64,000 nucleotides of DNA from Desulfobulbaceae bacterium (lineage in GTDB: Bacteria; Desulfobacterota; Desulfobulbia; Desulfobulbales; Desulfocapsaceae): contig QKIH01000053.1 in NCBI GenBank assembly GCA_003249645.1, forward strand, positions 1 through 64,000. Direction: 5' to 3'. Below, in pieces: positions 9,153 through 19,173 of this stretch. The translations under genes were made by a program, and so were the position numbers. The notes under the pieces were generated by a model. That model was not told the origin of the DNA, did no database searches, and worked only from the letters and a program-made list of their open reading frames with translations. Numbering within the stretch: position 1 is the stretch's first letter; each line of letters begins with the position of its first letter.

Positions 9153-9898
9153 TGATTTATGTTATAGGAACAGGCCCGGGTGCCTTACAATGTATGACCC
9201 CTGAAGCCCAAAAAGCGTTACAGGAATCGGATGTCGTCGTCGGATATAAAACGTATTTGGATCAGATAGATGAACTTATAAAAGAGAAAGAAGTTATCAG
9301 CTCGTCAATGATGCAGGAAGTTGATCGCTGTGAAAAGAGTTTTTTACTGGCCGAAAAAGGCAGGACCGTTGCCCTGATATCAGGTGGAGATGCAGGGATT
9401 TATGCCATGGCCGGCCTGGTGCTTGAAATGGCCTCTGTGCGTGAAAACCCGCCTGAAATTAAGATTATTCCGGGAATTGCCGCGCTGAACGGTTGTGCAG
9501 CAAGGCTCGGAGCGCCATTAATGCACGATTTTGCAGCAATTTCTCTCTCCGATCTTTTAACGCCATGGGAACTTATTACAAAAAGGCTGGAAGCTGCTGC
9601 TTCAGCTGATTTTGTCATGGTGATCTATAACCCGAGATCAAAGAAGAGACGGGAGCAGATCGAAATAGCAAGAGATATCATTTTGCAGCTCAGAGACGGC
9701 AAAACACCTGTGGGTATTGTTACAAATGCGACCAGGGAAAATGAATCAGTCGTGATTACTGATCTTGAAAATATGCTGGAACATGAAATCGGAATGCAGT
9801 CGACAGTTATAATCGGAAATTCAACCACCTTTGTATGGAATGGATTTATGATCACTCCAAGAGGGTATAACGGAAAATATGATCTGAAAAATGGCTAA
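9152..9898 (+). CDS. cbiH: Precorrin-3B C17-methyltransferase
   Basis: MIYVIGTGPGALQCMTPEA, SGGDAGIYAMAGL, VMVIYNPRSKKRREQ; CobJ/CbiH family. Confidence 0.93.
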   Translation: MIYVIGTGPGALQCMTPEAQKALQESDVVVGYKTYLDQIDELIKEKEVISSSMMQEVDRCEKSFLLAEKGRTVALISGGDAGIYAMAGLVLEMASVRENPPEIKIIPGIAALNGCAARLGAPLMHDFAAISLSDLLTPWELITKRLEAAASADFVMVIYNPRSKKRREQIEIARDIILQLRDGKTPVGIVTNATRENESVVITDLENMLEHEIGMQSTVIIGNSTTFVWNGFMITPRGYNGKYDLKNG

Positions 9899-10481
9899 GA
9901 TCTTCCTTGTACGACATGGCCGTACAGAGCACGACGGACGCTTCGTCGGAGTCACTGAAAGTCTGCTGGCCCAAAGCGGTATAGATGACATTAAGACACT
10001 CAAGGAAAGCTTAAGTCGTGTTCCATTCAGTCATGTTTATTGCAGCCCGAAAAAGAGATGTCTTCAGACAGCCTCTTTACTTGGTTATGATGGTATCCTT
10101 GAAATTGAGGACGGCTTAAAAGAAATTGATTTTGGCAAATGGGAGGGCTTAAGTTTCAAAGAGGTCAGCTCACAATTTCATGATCTTTTCCAGCAGCTGG
10201 CGGCTGATCCTTTAAGATGCAGTTTTCCGGAAGGACAATCAATGGAGATTTTCAGCCGACGGGTTCAGAAAAGCGTTGAAAATATTTGCGCAACTCTCGG
10301 TTTTAACGAAAATATTCTGATTATAAGTCATGGCGGGGTGTTGCGTATTTTGCTCTGTTATTTGCTTGGAATTCCTTTTGAACGATTAAATGCCTTTTCT
10401 CCTGCACCCGGCAGATATTGTGTTGTTGACTATGTAGCTGGAACAGGGGTCGTTGAAGCCTTTAATCTTCTGACAGACTGA
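9891..10481 (+). CDS. cobC: Histidine phosphatase, probable alpha-ribazole phosphatase
   Basis: VRHGRTEHD, SPKKRCLQTA, SHGGVLRIL; position in cobalamin operon. Confidence 0.85.
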   Translation: MAKIFLVRHGRTEHDGRFVGVTESLLAQSGIDDIKTLKESLSRVPFSHVYCSPKKRCLQTASLLGYDGILEIEDGLKEIDFGKWEGLSFKEVSSQFHDLFQQLAADPLRCSFPEGQSMEIFSRRVQKSVENICATLGFNENILIISHGGVLRILLCYLLGIPFERLNAFSPAPGRYCVVDYVAGTGVVEAFNLLTD

Positions 10482-10491
10482 GAGACGCTAT

Positions 10492-11046
10492 ATGATTGTT
10501 TTTGTAGTTGGCGGGACAAGAAGCGGAAAAAGTGATTTTGCTTTAAAAAAAGCATTAGAACTTGCTGAAAACAATAAAAAATATTTTATTGCCACTTGTC
10601 CTCGAATAGACGATGAGATTACAGATCGTATTGCAAGACACCAGAATGATCGTGACGGTCTCGGTTTCATCACTGTTGAAGAACAGCTGCAGATAAATGA
10701 TGTCTTACATACAATTGAGCCGGGATCTGTCATCCTGCTCGACTGTATGACGCTCTGGATCAATAATCTTCTTTACGAGGCCTCTGAGCAAGAGGTTAAT
10801 ATCGATGAGTCTGTGATTGAAGAGAAGACCCAACAACTCATAAAGAGTGCCAAAGAGAGGAATCTGACACTGATCAGTGTCAGCAATGAAGTTGGAATGG
10901 GTCTTGTTCCTGCAGATGAAGTGACCAGGAAATATCGGGATCTGGTCGGCAGGAGCAATGCGGTAATGGCTGGAGCAAGCGATAAAGTGTATCTGGTAAC
11001 ATGTGGAATACCATTGACATTAAAAGAGAGCAATACGGAGCAATAA
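10492..11046 (+). CDS. cobU: Adenosylcobinamide kinase/guanylyltransferase
   Basis: GGTRSGKSDFAL, DCMTLWINNLL, SNEVGMGLVPA. Confidence 0.95.
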   Translation: MIVFVVGGTRSGKSDFALKKALELAENNKKYFIATCPRIDDEITDRIARHQNDRDGLGFITVEEQLQINDVLHTIEPGSVILLDCMTLWINNLLYEASEQEVNIDESVIEEKTQQLIKSAKERNLTLISVSNEVGMGLVPADEVTRKYRDLVGRSNAVMAGASDKVYLVTCGIPLTLKESNTEQ

Positions 11047-11050
11047 TACG

Positions 11051-12124
11051 ATGAGCAGCAATGTGATAGAAAGAACAAAAAAGAAGATATTTCCTCAGGA
11101 CAGTTCAGCAAGAGAGCTGGCAAAGGCAAGACTTGATCAGCTGGCAGTACCGCCGTGGGCTTTGGGCGATCTGATGGATTTAGGAATCGAACTTGCCGGT
11201 ATGACCGCCAATATTAAACCTCCGGTTGCCAGAAAAACAGTAGTCGTCATGGCGGGAGATCACGGCATAACAAAATCGGGCGTAAGTAAATTTCCGGCAG
11301 AGGTGACGCCTCAGATGGTCTATAACTTTATCAACGGCGGTGCAGGTATTAATGCCCTTGCAAAGCAGGCTGGAGCGGATGTTCATGTGGTTGACATGGG
11401 AGTTAACGCAGACCTGAGAAAACTTGCAGAAGAAGGGAAGATCATCAACAAGAAAGTCGGACTCGGTACAAACAATTTTCTGGAAGGTCCGGCTATGAGC
11501 AGAGCAATGGCTGTTCGGGCGGTTGAATCAGGTATAGAAATAGGCGAAAAACTCTCTGAACGTTATGATCTGTTCGGTACCGGCGATATGGGTATCGGCA
11601 ATACTACGCCTTCTGCCGCGATAGGCAGTGTGGTAACCGGAAAATCTGTCGCTGAAATGACCGGTCGTGGAACCGGTCTTGATGACGAACAGCTTGTCAA
11701 AAAAATCAGTATCATCGAGCAAGGAATAGAAGTAAACAAACCGAACAAAAGAGACGGACTTGATATTCTGTCAAAAGTCGGAGGGTTTGAAATAGGCGGT
11801 ATCGCAGGGCTTATTCTCGGTGCTGCTGCCAACAGAAAACCAGTGCTTGTCGACGGCTTTATATCCACTGCCGGAGCACTGATCGCCTATGTTATAGAGC
11901 CCTTTGTCCGGGATTATCTTATTTTCTCACACCGATCAGTTGAGCCGGGTCATAGATATATGCAGGAGCATCTTGGATGCAAGAAACCGTTACTTGATCT
12001 TAACCTGCGTCTAGGAGAGGGCACCGGTGCTGCATTAGCCATGAACATAGTTGAAGCTTCTGTTGCTGTTTTAACAGAAGTAGCAACCTTTCAGGAAGCA
12101 TCCGTTGCCGGAGCTGACAAGTAA
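11051..12124 (+). CDS. cobT: Nicotinate-nucleotide:dimethylbenzimidazole phosphoribosyltransferase
   Basis: AGDHGITKSGVSKFPAEVTPQMVYNF, GTGDMGIGNTTPSAAI. Confidence 0.96.
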   Translation: MSSNVIERTKKKIFPQDSSARELAKARLDQLAVPPWALGDLMDLGIELAGMTANIKPPVARKTVVVMAGDHGITKSGVSKFPAEVTPQMVYNFINGGAGINALAKQAGADVHVVDMGVNADLRKLAEEGKIINKKVGLGTNNFLEGPAMSRAMAVRAVESGIEIGEKLSERYDLFGTGDMGIGNTTPSAAIGSVVTGKSVAEMTGRGTGLDDEQLVKKISIIEQGIEVNKPNKRDGLDILSKVGGFEIGGIAGLILGAAANRKPVLVDGFISTAGALIAYVIEPFVRDYLIFSHRSVEPGHRYMQEHLGCKKPLLDLNLRLGEGTGAALAMNIVEASVAVLTEVATFQEASVAGADK

Positions 12125-12129
12125 TCCCC

Positions 12130-12900
12130 ATGAGCGCAATCAGAAACACTTTACTATCAGCTTATAGTGGTTTTCTGACTGCGCTTACGTTTCTCACAGT
12201 TATCCCGCTGCCGGAGAAATTTAACCGGAATAAATCTGATTTTACCCTCGGATTGCCTTGGTTTCCTGTTATTGGCCTTTTGATAGGCTCTGTAACCGGC
12301 ATCGCAGTCTTGACGACTGGTCTTTTTTTTCCGCAAAAGATTGTCGCTATAGCAGCAGTAGTGCTATTAAGCGGTTTATCAGGATTTCTTCATCTTGACG
12401 GGGTTGCCGATACAGCTGACGGTTTTTTCAGTTCAAGGCCTAAAGAAAGAATCCTTGAAATAATGAAAGATTCCCGTGTGGGGCCGATGGGAGTGATTCT
12501 GCTGTTATTGATTCTTTTGACAAAATATGCAGCCTTTTCGACTGATGGGATCAATATTTTTCTGGCGTGTCTCATTGTTTCTGTTGCAGGAAGGACTTCG
12601 ATTATCCTGCAGATGGCTCTTTTGCCGTATGCACGTCAGACAGGTACCGGTATCGGAGATCTTTTCCAATCGAAGCGGGTTAAAATAACAGCGATTTCTT
12701 TTACGGCAATCTTCTGCGGATTTTGCCTGTTCCTGCAGCATTTGCCGATAATTGTTGCCGCAGTTTTTATACTTTTCAATATTTTCTTTGCTGCAATCTG
12801 CAGAAGGAAAATTGGCGGCTATACAGGGGATACGCTTGGTGCAGCTTGTGAAAGCACCGAAGCAATAATTGCGGTATGTTTATGTGTCGGCCTACAATAA
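12130..12900 (+). CDS. cobS: Adenosylcobinamide-GDP ribazoletransferase
   Basis: FLTVIPLP, FLHLDGVADTADG, DSRVGPMGV; multiple TM segments. Confidence 0.94.
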   Translation: MSAIRNTLLSAYSGFLTALTFLTVIPLPEKFNRNKSDFTLGLPWFPVIGLLIGSVTGIAVLTTGLFFPQKIVAIAAVVLLSGLSGFLHLDGVADTADGFFSSRPKERILEIMKDSRVGPMGVILLLLILLTKYAAFSTDGINIFLACLIVSVAGRTSIILQMALLPYARQTGTGIGDLFQSKRVKITAISFTAIFCGFCLFLQHLPIIVAAVFILFNIFFAAICRRKIGGYTGDTLGAACESTEAIIAVCLCVGLQ

Positions 12901-12916
12901 CAAAGGATTGCAAGTA

Positions 12917-15466
12917 ATGAGCGAGCACGGTGGAAACATCCACAAGGCGAGGAGAGAATCCGTTAAGGATAATACCGATTTCATCGATTTCAGTGCCAGT
13001 ATAAATCCATTCGGGCCGCCGGCTGTTGTCTATTCTCTTATCCAGTCACAGGTGAGAGACATACTGCATTATCCTGATCCTGATTATTACGAATTAAAGA
13101 AGATAATTGCCAAACGTTATTCGGTTGATGCAGATAATATTGTTCTTGGTAACGGTTCTTCGGATATCCTCTTTGCACTTTTTCGTGTTTTAAAGCCTCT
13201 TCGAGCTGTTATTCCAACGCCTTCATACATCGATTATGCAAAAAGTGCAGACCTGAATAATACGCCGATTCATTTTCACCAGCTGCTTGAAGAGAATAAT
13301 TTTAAGCTTGATAGCGATGAACTGAAAAAAGAGCTTAAAAAAGGGGATCTGCTTTTACTCTGCTCACCGAACAACCCTACCGGTAATCTGATTGACGCGA
13401 GCCAGGCAGAAGCACTTGCCCGACATGATTCGGAGCTGACCATACTGATTGATGAAGCCTATCTTGATTTTATTCCTGATGCCTGTTCTGCAGCTGGCAA
13501 ATACAAGAACGTTTTTACCCTCAATTCCCTGACTAAATTTTATGCGATTCCGGGATTGCGTCTTGGTTTCGGTGTTTTTTCAGCGGATGTTGCCAAAAGG
13601 CTGCAGGAGTTTATAGCACCATGGGCTGTAAACAGCTTTGCTGATCTGGCAGGAAGAGCATGTCTTGAAGAAACCGGATTTGCCGCTACAGCAGGAAGGA
13701 TTCACGATGAAAAGAGCTGGTTTCTTAATAAATTGGAACAATTCTCCCAATTACAATTATTCCCGGGCCAGGCAAATTTCATTCTGCTTAAAATCAAGAA
13801 TGGTGAGAGCTGCGAGAATTTGCAGGGCTTTCTGTTTACGCGAAAAATTCTGATACGAAACTGCTCCAATATCAGGGGGCTGGGCTCAGCATATTTTAGA
13901 ATAGCTGTAAAAAGTCGGGAAGATAATACGAGGCTTATCCAGGTATTAGAGGAATATTATGGCGTAAAAAAGGCAAATCCAGCATCGAAAAAAACTGCCA
14001 GACTTATGTTTCAAGGCACCTCGAGCAATGCCGGCAAGTCAATTCTCACCACTGCGCTTTGCCGGATTCTTCTGCAGGATGGTGTAAAAGTAGCTCCGTT
14101 TAAAGCGCAAAACATGTCTCTGAATTCCTTTGTTACCAACACAGGAGGAGAGATGGGCAGAGCGCAGGTTGTCCAGGCACAGGCTGCAAAGGTTGACCCC
14201 GATATTCGTATGAACCCTGTATTGCTTAAACCAAATTCCAATGTCGGCAGCCAGATCATTGTCTGCGGCAAGCCTGTCGGCAATATGGATATCTTCCAGT
14301 ACAACAGATATAAGCCTGAAGCATGGAAGAAAATTATAGAATGCTATGCCTCACTGGAAGATGAGTATGATGCGGTCATACTTGAAGGGGCGGGAAGCCC
14401 GGGGGAAATCAATCTCAAGCATGATGATATTGTTAATATGAAGATGGCCGCGCATGCTGAGTCTCCGGTCATGCTGGTCGGCGATATTGACCGTGGCGGG
14501 GTGTATGCTTCGTTCATCGGCACGTATGAAGTGCTTGAATCGTGGGAGCGTGCTCTCACGGCAGGGTTTATCGTTAATAAGTTTCGCGGTGAGCAGAGTC
14601 TGCTGGACAGCGCGCATTGCTTTATGAAAGCGAAAACCGGGAAAGATGTCTTTGGCGTGATCCCATATCTTGCTGATCTGGGCATTCCGGAAGAAGACTC
14701 TGTAACCTTCAAGCTCAACAGTTCAAAGATAATAGAACCGAAAGAGCCTTTTATCGATATTGCTGTTATCGATCTCCCGCATATCTCGAACTTTACTGAT
14801 ATCGAACCGTTTTATAATGAACCCGATGTAAGGGTGAGGATAGTCAAGTCGGTTCAAGAACTTCATCTTCCCGATGTGATACTTATTCCGGGTTCTAAAA
14901 ACGTCGCGTCTGATCTTACCTATCTGAAAAACAGCGGTCTTGCAGATGCCATACTCGGCAGTATCGAAAGCGTAGCAGAGATTGTAGGTGTTTGCGGCGG
15001 ATATATGATGCTTGGGGAGAAGATCGAAGATCCGTTCGGGATAGAGTCAAGTGAGAAACTCCTCTATGGCCTTGGATTACTGCCTGTCGATTCAATTCTT
15101 GCAGAAGAAAAATGTCTCAAGAGAAAAGAGGGGATTCACAGATTATCCGGACTTAAGGTAACTGGATATGAGATTCACCATGGAGTAAGTTTTAATACTG
15201 AGACAGCACTGTTTGCCTATTCTGATGGAACCGGTTGCGGGGTATCCGCCCAAGATGGGAAAATTTGGGGATGTTATCTGCATGGTATATTTGATGACGA
15301 TCTTTTCAGGAGAGGCTATATCGACAAAATCCGTAAAAAGAAAGGATTAGCTCCAAAGAACCTTGTTGTCGCGCCATATGATATCGAGTCTGCTTTTGAC
15401 AGGTTAGCTGATACAGTACGTCAAAGTCTTGATATGGATAAAATCTACAAGCTTCTCGGTCTTTAG
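12917..15466 (+). CDS. Fusion: L-threonine-O-3-phosphate decarboxylase-like aminotransferase (CobD) + cobyric acid synthase (CbiP/CobQ)
   Basis: N-terminal HGGNIHKA...FSASINPFGPP, SPNNPTGN, NSLTKFYAIPGLRLGF (PLP Lys); C-terminal MFQGTSSNAGKS, PFKAQNMSLNS, VLEGAGSPGEINL, GVCGGYMMLG, GCYLHGIF; one uninterrupted frame. Start at ATG 12917 inferred from SD aagga. Confidence 0.93.
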   Translation: MSEHGGNIHKARRESVKDNTDFIDFSASINPFGPPAVVYSLIQSQVRDILHYPDPDYYELKKIIAKRYSVDADNIVLGNGSSDILFALFRVLKPLRAVIPTPSYIDYAKSADLNNTPIHFHQLLEENNFKLDSDELKKELKKGDLLLLCSPNNPTGNLIDASQAEALARHDSELTILIDEAYLDFIPDACSAAGKYKNVFTLNSLTKFYAIPGLRLGFGVFSADVAKRLQEFIAPWAVNSFADLAGRACLEETGFAATAGRIHDEKSWFLNKLEQFSQLQLFPGQANFILLKIKNGESCENLQGFLFTRKILIRNCSNIRGLGSAYFRIAVKSREDNTRLIQVLEEYYGVKKANPASKKTARLMFQGTSSNAGKSILTTALCRILLQDGVKVAPFKAQNMSLNSFVTNTGGEMGRAQVVQAQAAKVDPDIRMNPVLLKPNSNVGSQIIVCGKPVGNMDIFQYNRYKPEAWKKIIECYASLEDEYDAVILEGAGSPGEINLKHDDIVNMKMAAHAESPVMLVGDIDRGGVYASFIGTYEVLESWERALTAGFIVNKFRGEQSLLDSAHCFMKAKTGKDVFGVIPYLADLGIPEEDSVTFKLNSSKIIEPKEPFIDIAVIDLPHISNFTDIEPFYNEPDVRVRIVKSVQELHLPDVILIPGSKNVASDLTYLKNSGLADAILGSIESVAEIVGVCGGYMMLGEKIEDPFGIESSEKLLYGLGLLPVDSILAEEKCLKRKEGIHRLSGLKVTGYEIHHGVSFNTETALFAYSDGTGCGVSAQDGKIWGCYLHGIFDDDLFRRGYIDKIRKKKGLAPKNLVVAPYDIESAFDRLADTVRQSLDMDKIYKLLGL

Positions 15467-15468
15467 TA

Positions 15469-16470
15469 ATGGCTGTCGTATACGTTCTGCTGCTTGCTTA
15501 TATCGGCGATCTGTTCATTGGTGATCCAAGGTGGCTTCCGCACCCTGTAACAGGTATTGCAAGAGCTGCCTGGTGCTTTGAAAAGATATTCAGGAAGCTG
15601 CTGCCGACAAATCTTTATATTGCAGGAGGCTTAACGACACTGTTAACGGTTGCCTTAACAGTAGTATCAAGCTGGGTATTGCTGCACTTTGCCTTTGTTC
15701 TTTCTTTTGCGTCAGGATGTGCTGCTGCTACTGTTCTGCTTTATTATTGTCTTGCGACGAAAAGTCTGCTGCAGCACAGTAAGGCAGTTTATGCTGCACT
15801 TGTACCGCAGGAGAACCTTGAGCTTGCAAGAAATAAAGTGGCTATGATAGTCGGTCGGGAAACGCAGCATCTCAGTGCAGAAAAAGTTGTAAAGGCAACC
15901 GTTGAGAGTGTGGCTGAAAACCTTGTCGATGGAATTACAGCGCCGCTTCTCTGGGCTGTCTTTCTTTCCTTTTTTTCAATCAGTGAACAGGGGGCTGTGA
16001 TGTTGGCGGCAGTGGGTGCGATGGGCTATAAGTCCATCAACACGATGGATTCAATGTTCGGTTATAGAAACGAAAAATATTTACAATTCGGTTGGGCAGC
16101 CGCAAGACTTGATGATATCGCCAATTTCCTCCCGGCGAGGATTTCAGGTTTTCTTATTCTGCTTTCTGCTTTCTTGTCAGGTAAAAATGTGAAGAGAGGT
16201 TCACATGTTTTTTTTAGGGACAGGCTTAACCACCTCAGTCCAAATGCCGGACATTCTGAAGCTGCGGTGGCGGGAATACTGGGACTGCAATTTGGCGGAC
16301 CTTCGGTGTATCATGGTAAAATCGTTGAAAAACCCTATATTGGTGATAGGGGAGGAGAGTTCAAAGCACAGGTTATCCTAGAGACAAACAGGCTTATTTT
16401 AATTACCAGCACAGTCTCTCTCTTTCTTCTTCTCATTGTCGAGACAGGGGTATGGAGTTTAGGGCAATGA
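15469..16470 (+). CDS. cbiB: Adenosylcobinamide-phosphate synthase
   Basis: GDPRWLPHPV, VGRETQHLS, ESVAENLVDGITAPL, INTMDSMFGY. Confidence 0.95.
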   Translation: MAVVYVLLLAYIGDLFIGDPRWLPHPVTGIARAAWCFEKIFRKLLPTNLYIAGGLTTLLTVALTVVSSWVLLHFAFVLSFASGCAAATVLLYYCLATKSLLQHSKAVYAALVPQENLELARNKVAMIVGRETQHLSAEKVVKATVESVAENLVDGITAPLLWAVFLSFFSISEQGAVMLAAVGAMGYKSINTMDSMFGYRNEKYLQFGWAAARLDDIANFLPARISGFLILLSAFLSGKNVKRGSHVFFRDRLNHLSPNAGHSEAAVAGILGLQFGGPSVYHGKIVEKPYIGDRGGEFKAQVILETNRLILITSTVSLFLLLIVETGVWSLGQ

Positions 16471-17816
16471 GGACAGCTTTTCTCATAGGCGGAGTTAAAA
16501 GTGGATCCGGCAAAACTCTTGTAACCTTGAGTTTAATGGCTGCTCTTCGTAAAAGAGGTCTGGCCGTTCAGCCGTTTAAATGCGGGCCGGATTATATAGA
16601 TCCGACGCTCCATCAGCTTGTGACCGGTCAAACATCTTCGAATCTTGATCTTAAAATGTGTGGAGAGTCGTTCTGCAACAACATTTTTAAAGAAAAAGCA
16701 ACTCTGGCAGATATCTGCGTCGTGGAAGGGGTTATGGGCCTCTTTGACGGCGGAGAGGCAAGCAGTGCCAGTCTTGCAAAATCACTGAATCTGCCCGTCA
16801 TTCTCATTATAGATGTCCGTTCAGTTGCAGAAAGTGTTGCGGCTGTACTGCATGGTTTTGAAACCTACGACAAGGAATTGAATATTGTTGGTGTCATCTT
16901 TAATTTCACAGGATCAGACAGGCATAAAGAATTGATCAAAAACGAAGTGGAGAGAAACTGTAAAACGCAGCTGCTTGGTTTCCTGCCACGAGATGAAAAA
17001 TTCAGTGTCCCCAGCAGGCATCTAGGCCTTTATATGGGCAATGAGCTCAAAGAGCAGCTTGAGCTGGATAAAATGGTTGAGCTTGTCGAAACGCATATTG
17101 ATATTGATACTCTTCTTAAGCAGTGTCATTACAGAACCGTACCGGCTGAGAAAGCTACCCCATCACCTTTTGTCATCCGTCAAACATCTGTCAGGCTGGC
17201 AGTGGCCCGTGATGAAGCATTCTGTTTCTATTATCAGGATAATCTCGATATGCTTGAAAAGGCCGGTGTTGAAATACGCTATTTCAGTCCGGTTCACGAT
17301 TCCGACCTCCCTGAAGATATTCAGGGAATATATTTTGGTGGCGGCTATCCGGAGATATATGCAGAGAGATTGTCTGCTAATGGAAATATTATCAGCCAGA
17401 TAAGAGGTTTTAATCGTGATCGCGGCTATATATATGGAGAGTGTGGAGGCTTTATGTATCTCTGCGATGATATTGTTGATGAGCAGGGGGCTGTATATCC
17501 AATGCTTGGCTTGATTCATACTCGCGTAAGAATGGATAAAAAATTACGGAAGCTCGGTTATCGGGAGGTGCGGCTGCATTCAGACTGTATGCTTGGCGAC
17601 AAGGGGGATGTTCGGTATGGTCATGAGTATCATTATTCTGAAGAGGAGAGCCTTTCCAGAATGCTGCCGCCTCTATTTGAAAATGATAACGATATGTATG
17701 GGTATGAAAACGGCAATTGTATCGGCAGTTATGTTCATCTGCATTTCGGCAGAACGCCGGAAATTTGCCAAAAGATATATGAAGCACTCGTGAAACGGAA
17801 AAAACAAAGGTGTTAA
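16467..17816 (+). CDS. cbiA: Cobyrinate a,c-diamide synthase
   Basis: GVKSGSGKTLVTL, PFKCGPDYIDPTLH, VVEGVMGLFDG, GGYPEIYA; ATGA overlap with cbiB. Confidence 0.95.
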   Translation: MRTAFLIGGVKSGSGKTLVTLSLMAALRKRGLAVQPFKCGPDYIDPTLHQLVTGQTSSNLDLKMCGESFCNNIFKEKATLADICVVEGVMGLFDGGEASSASLAKSLNLPVILIIDVRSVAESVAAVLHGFETYDKELNIVGVIFNFTGSDRHKELIKNEVERNCKTQLLGFLPRDEKFSVPSRHLGLYMGNELKEQLELDKMVELVETHIDIDTLLKQCHYRTVPAEKATPSPFVIRQTSVRLAVARDEAFCFYYQDNLDMLEKAGVEIRYFSPVHDSDLPEDIQGIYFGGGYPEIYAERLSANGNIISQIRGFNRDRGYIYGECGGFMYLCDDIVDEQGAVYPMLGLIHTRVRMDKKLRKLGYREVRLHSDCMLGDKGDVRYGHEYHYSEEESLSRMLPPLFENDNDMYGYENGNCIGSYVHLHFGRTPEICQKIYEALVKRKKQRC

Positions 17817-18473
17817 ATGGTCGAATTGCTGCAAATTAAACCAGAGTTTATAGAACAGGAAAGTTTTCGAATAATAGAAGCGGAATTCGAACGACAGACT
17901 GGTCGACGTATTGATTATTTCAGTTCCGAAGAATTTTCAATACTAAGAAGAGTCATACACGCAACGGCAGACTTTTCTCTGGCCGATTCCATTTATTTCA
18001 CCTCAGGCTGTATTAACAATGGAATCAGGTCTCTCCTATCAGGCAGAACAATCTATACCGATGTGAGTATGGCGGCAGCAGGAATCAGCAAGATGCTGAC
18101 TGCAAAATTTAATAATCGTGTGCTTACTCTTGTCCATGATGCTGATATCGTAAAGCGAGCACAGGAGCAGGGGATAACCCGTTCTGAGGCGGCTATTGAC
18201 AGCCTTTTTGATCAGGATGTCGGGATAGTTGCTATCGGTAATGCCCCAACCGCACTGATCAGGGTTATTCAAGCAGTACAGGAAGGGAAATTGAATCCGG
18301 ATCTAATAATCGGCGTTCCGGTTGGCTTTGTCAACGCTGAGGAATCAAAGGAACTTCTGATAGAGAGCGGACTCAGTGCAATTACATGCAGAGGGAGAAG
18401 AGGGGGTAGTCCGATAGCCGCGGCTATTGTAAATGCTTTACTAAAAATTGCAGTTCAAAAGGGGACGGATTGA
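17817..18473 (+). CDS. cbiC: Precorrin-8X methylmutase
   Basis: RRVIHATADF, IYTDVSMAAAGI, IGNAPTAL, GVPVGFVNAEESKE, CRGRRGGSPIAAA. Confidence 0.95.
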   Translation: MVELLQIKPEFIEQESFRIIEAEFERQTGRRIDYFSSEEFSILRRVIHATADFSLADSIYFTSGCINNGIRSLLSGRTIYTDVSMAAAGISKMLTAKFNNRVLTLVHDADIVKRAQEQGITRSEAAIDSLFDQDVGIVAIGNAPTALIRVIQAVQEGKLNPDLIIGVPVGFVNAEESKELLIESGLSAITCRGRRGGSPIAAAIVNALLKIAVQKGTD

Positions 18474-18498
18474 CATTTACAATTATCAATGATAAAAC
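18470..18498 (+). promoter_or_regulatory. Candidate sigma-70 promoter for ndk overlapping the cbiC stop codon
   Basis: TTGACA(18470-18475)-N17-TAAAAC(18493-18498). Confidence 0.5.
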
Positions 18499-18543
18499 GC
18501 CACCACACTTACCCTTATAGATAAAACTTACCTAGAGGAAAAT

Positions 18544-18957
18544 ATGGAAAAGACATTTGCGATCATTAAGCCCGATGCATTTGCAGCAGGATATGCAGGC
18601 AAGATTCTGGCACGCATTTATGAAGAAGGATTTAAAGTAGTAGGCATTAAAAAACTTTACATGAGCAAAGTTGAAGCCGAAGGCTTTTACTATGTTCACA
18701 AGGCAAGACCGTTTTTTGGCGAACTTACAGAATTCATGTCAAGCGGACCATGCATAGTAATGGTTCTTGAAGCAGAAGGCGCAATTAAAAAATGGCGTGA
18801 TCTGATGGGTGCTACCAATCCTGCCGATGCTGCAGAAGGCACTCTTCGTCGTGAATTCGGCGGCTCTGTCGGCGAGAATGCGACCCATGGATCAGATGCT
18901 CCTGAAACAGCTGCTTTTGAGATTGGGTACTTCTTCTCAGGACTTGAACTGTTATAA
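18544..18957 (+). CDS. ndk: Nucleoside diphosphate kinase
   Basis: [40 protein letters not shown]. Confidence 0.97.
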   Translation: MEKTFAIIKPDAFAAGYAGKILARIYEEGFKVVGIKKLYMSKVEAEGFYYVHKARPFFGELTEFMSSGPCIVMVLEAEGAIKKWRDLMGATNPADAAEGTLRREFGGSVGENATHGSDAPETAAFEIGYFFSGLELL

Positions 18958-18963
18958 AAATTA

Positions 18964-19005
18964 TAGAGTCGATTTGTTCGTTCGATGCAAATCGACTCTA
19001 TTTTC
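18964..19005 (+). terminator. Intrinsic terminator after ndk
   Basis: 13-bp perfect stem TAGAGTCGATTTG/CAAATCGACTCTA followed by TTTTCT. Confidence 0.8.
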
Positions 19006-19173
19006 TCTTATCGATTCCCTCGCTTTATCCTCAATATTTTCAAATTTGAACTTGATTTAAATACTATTTTTCCATAACCTTGTTTGTTAAGGGGAAAGTA
19101 GGTAGTTGTTTTTATCAGATCTGGTCGCCAGAACTTATTCCAGCAAAGCCATTGCACTGTTGAGGAGGGGAAC

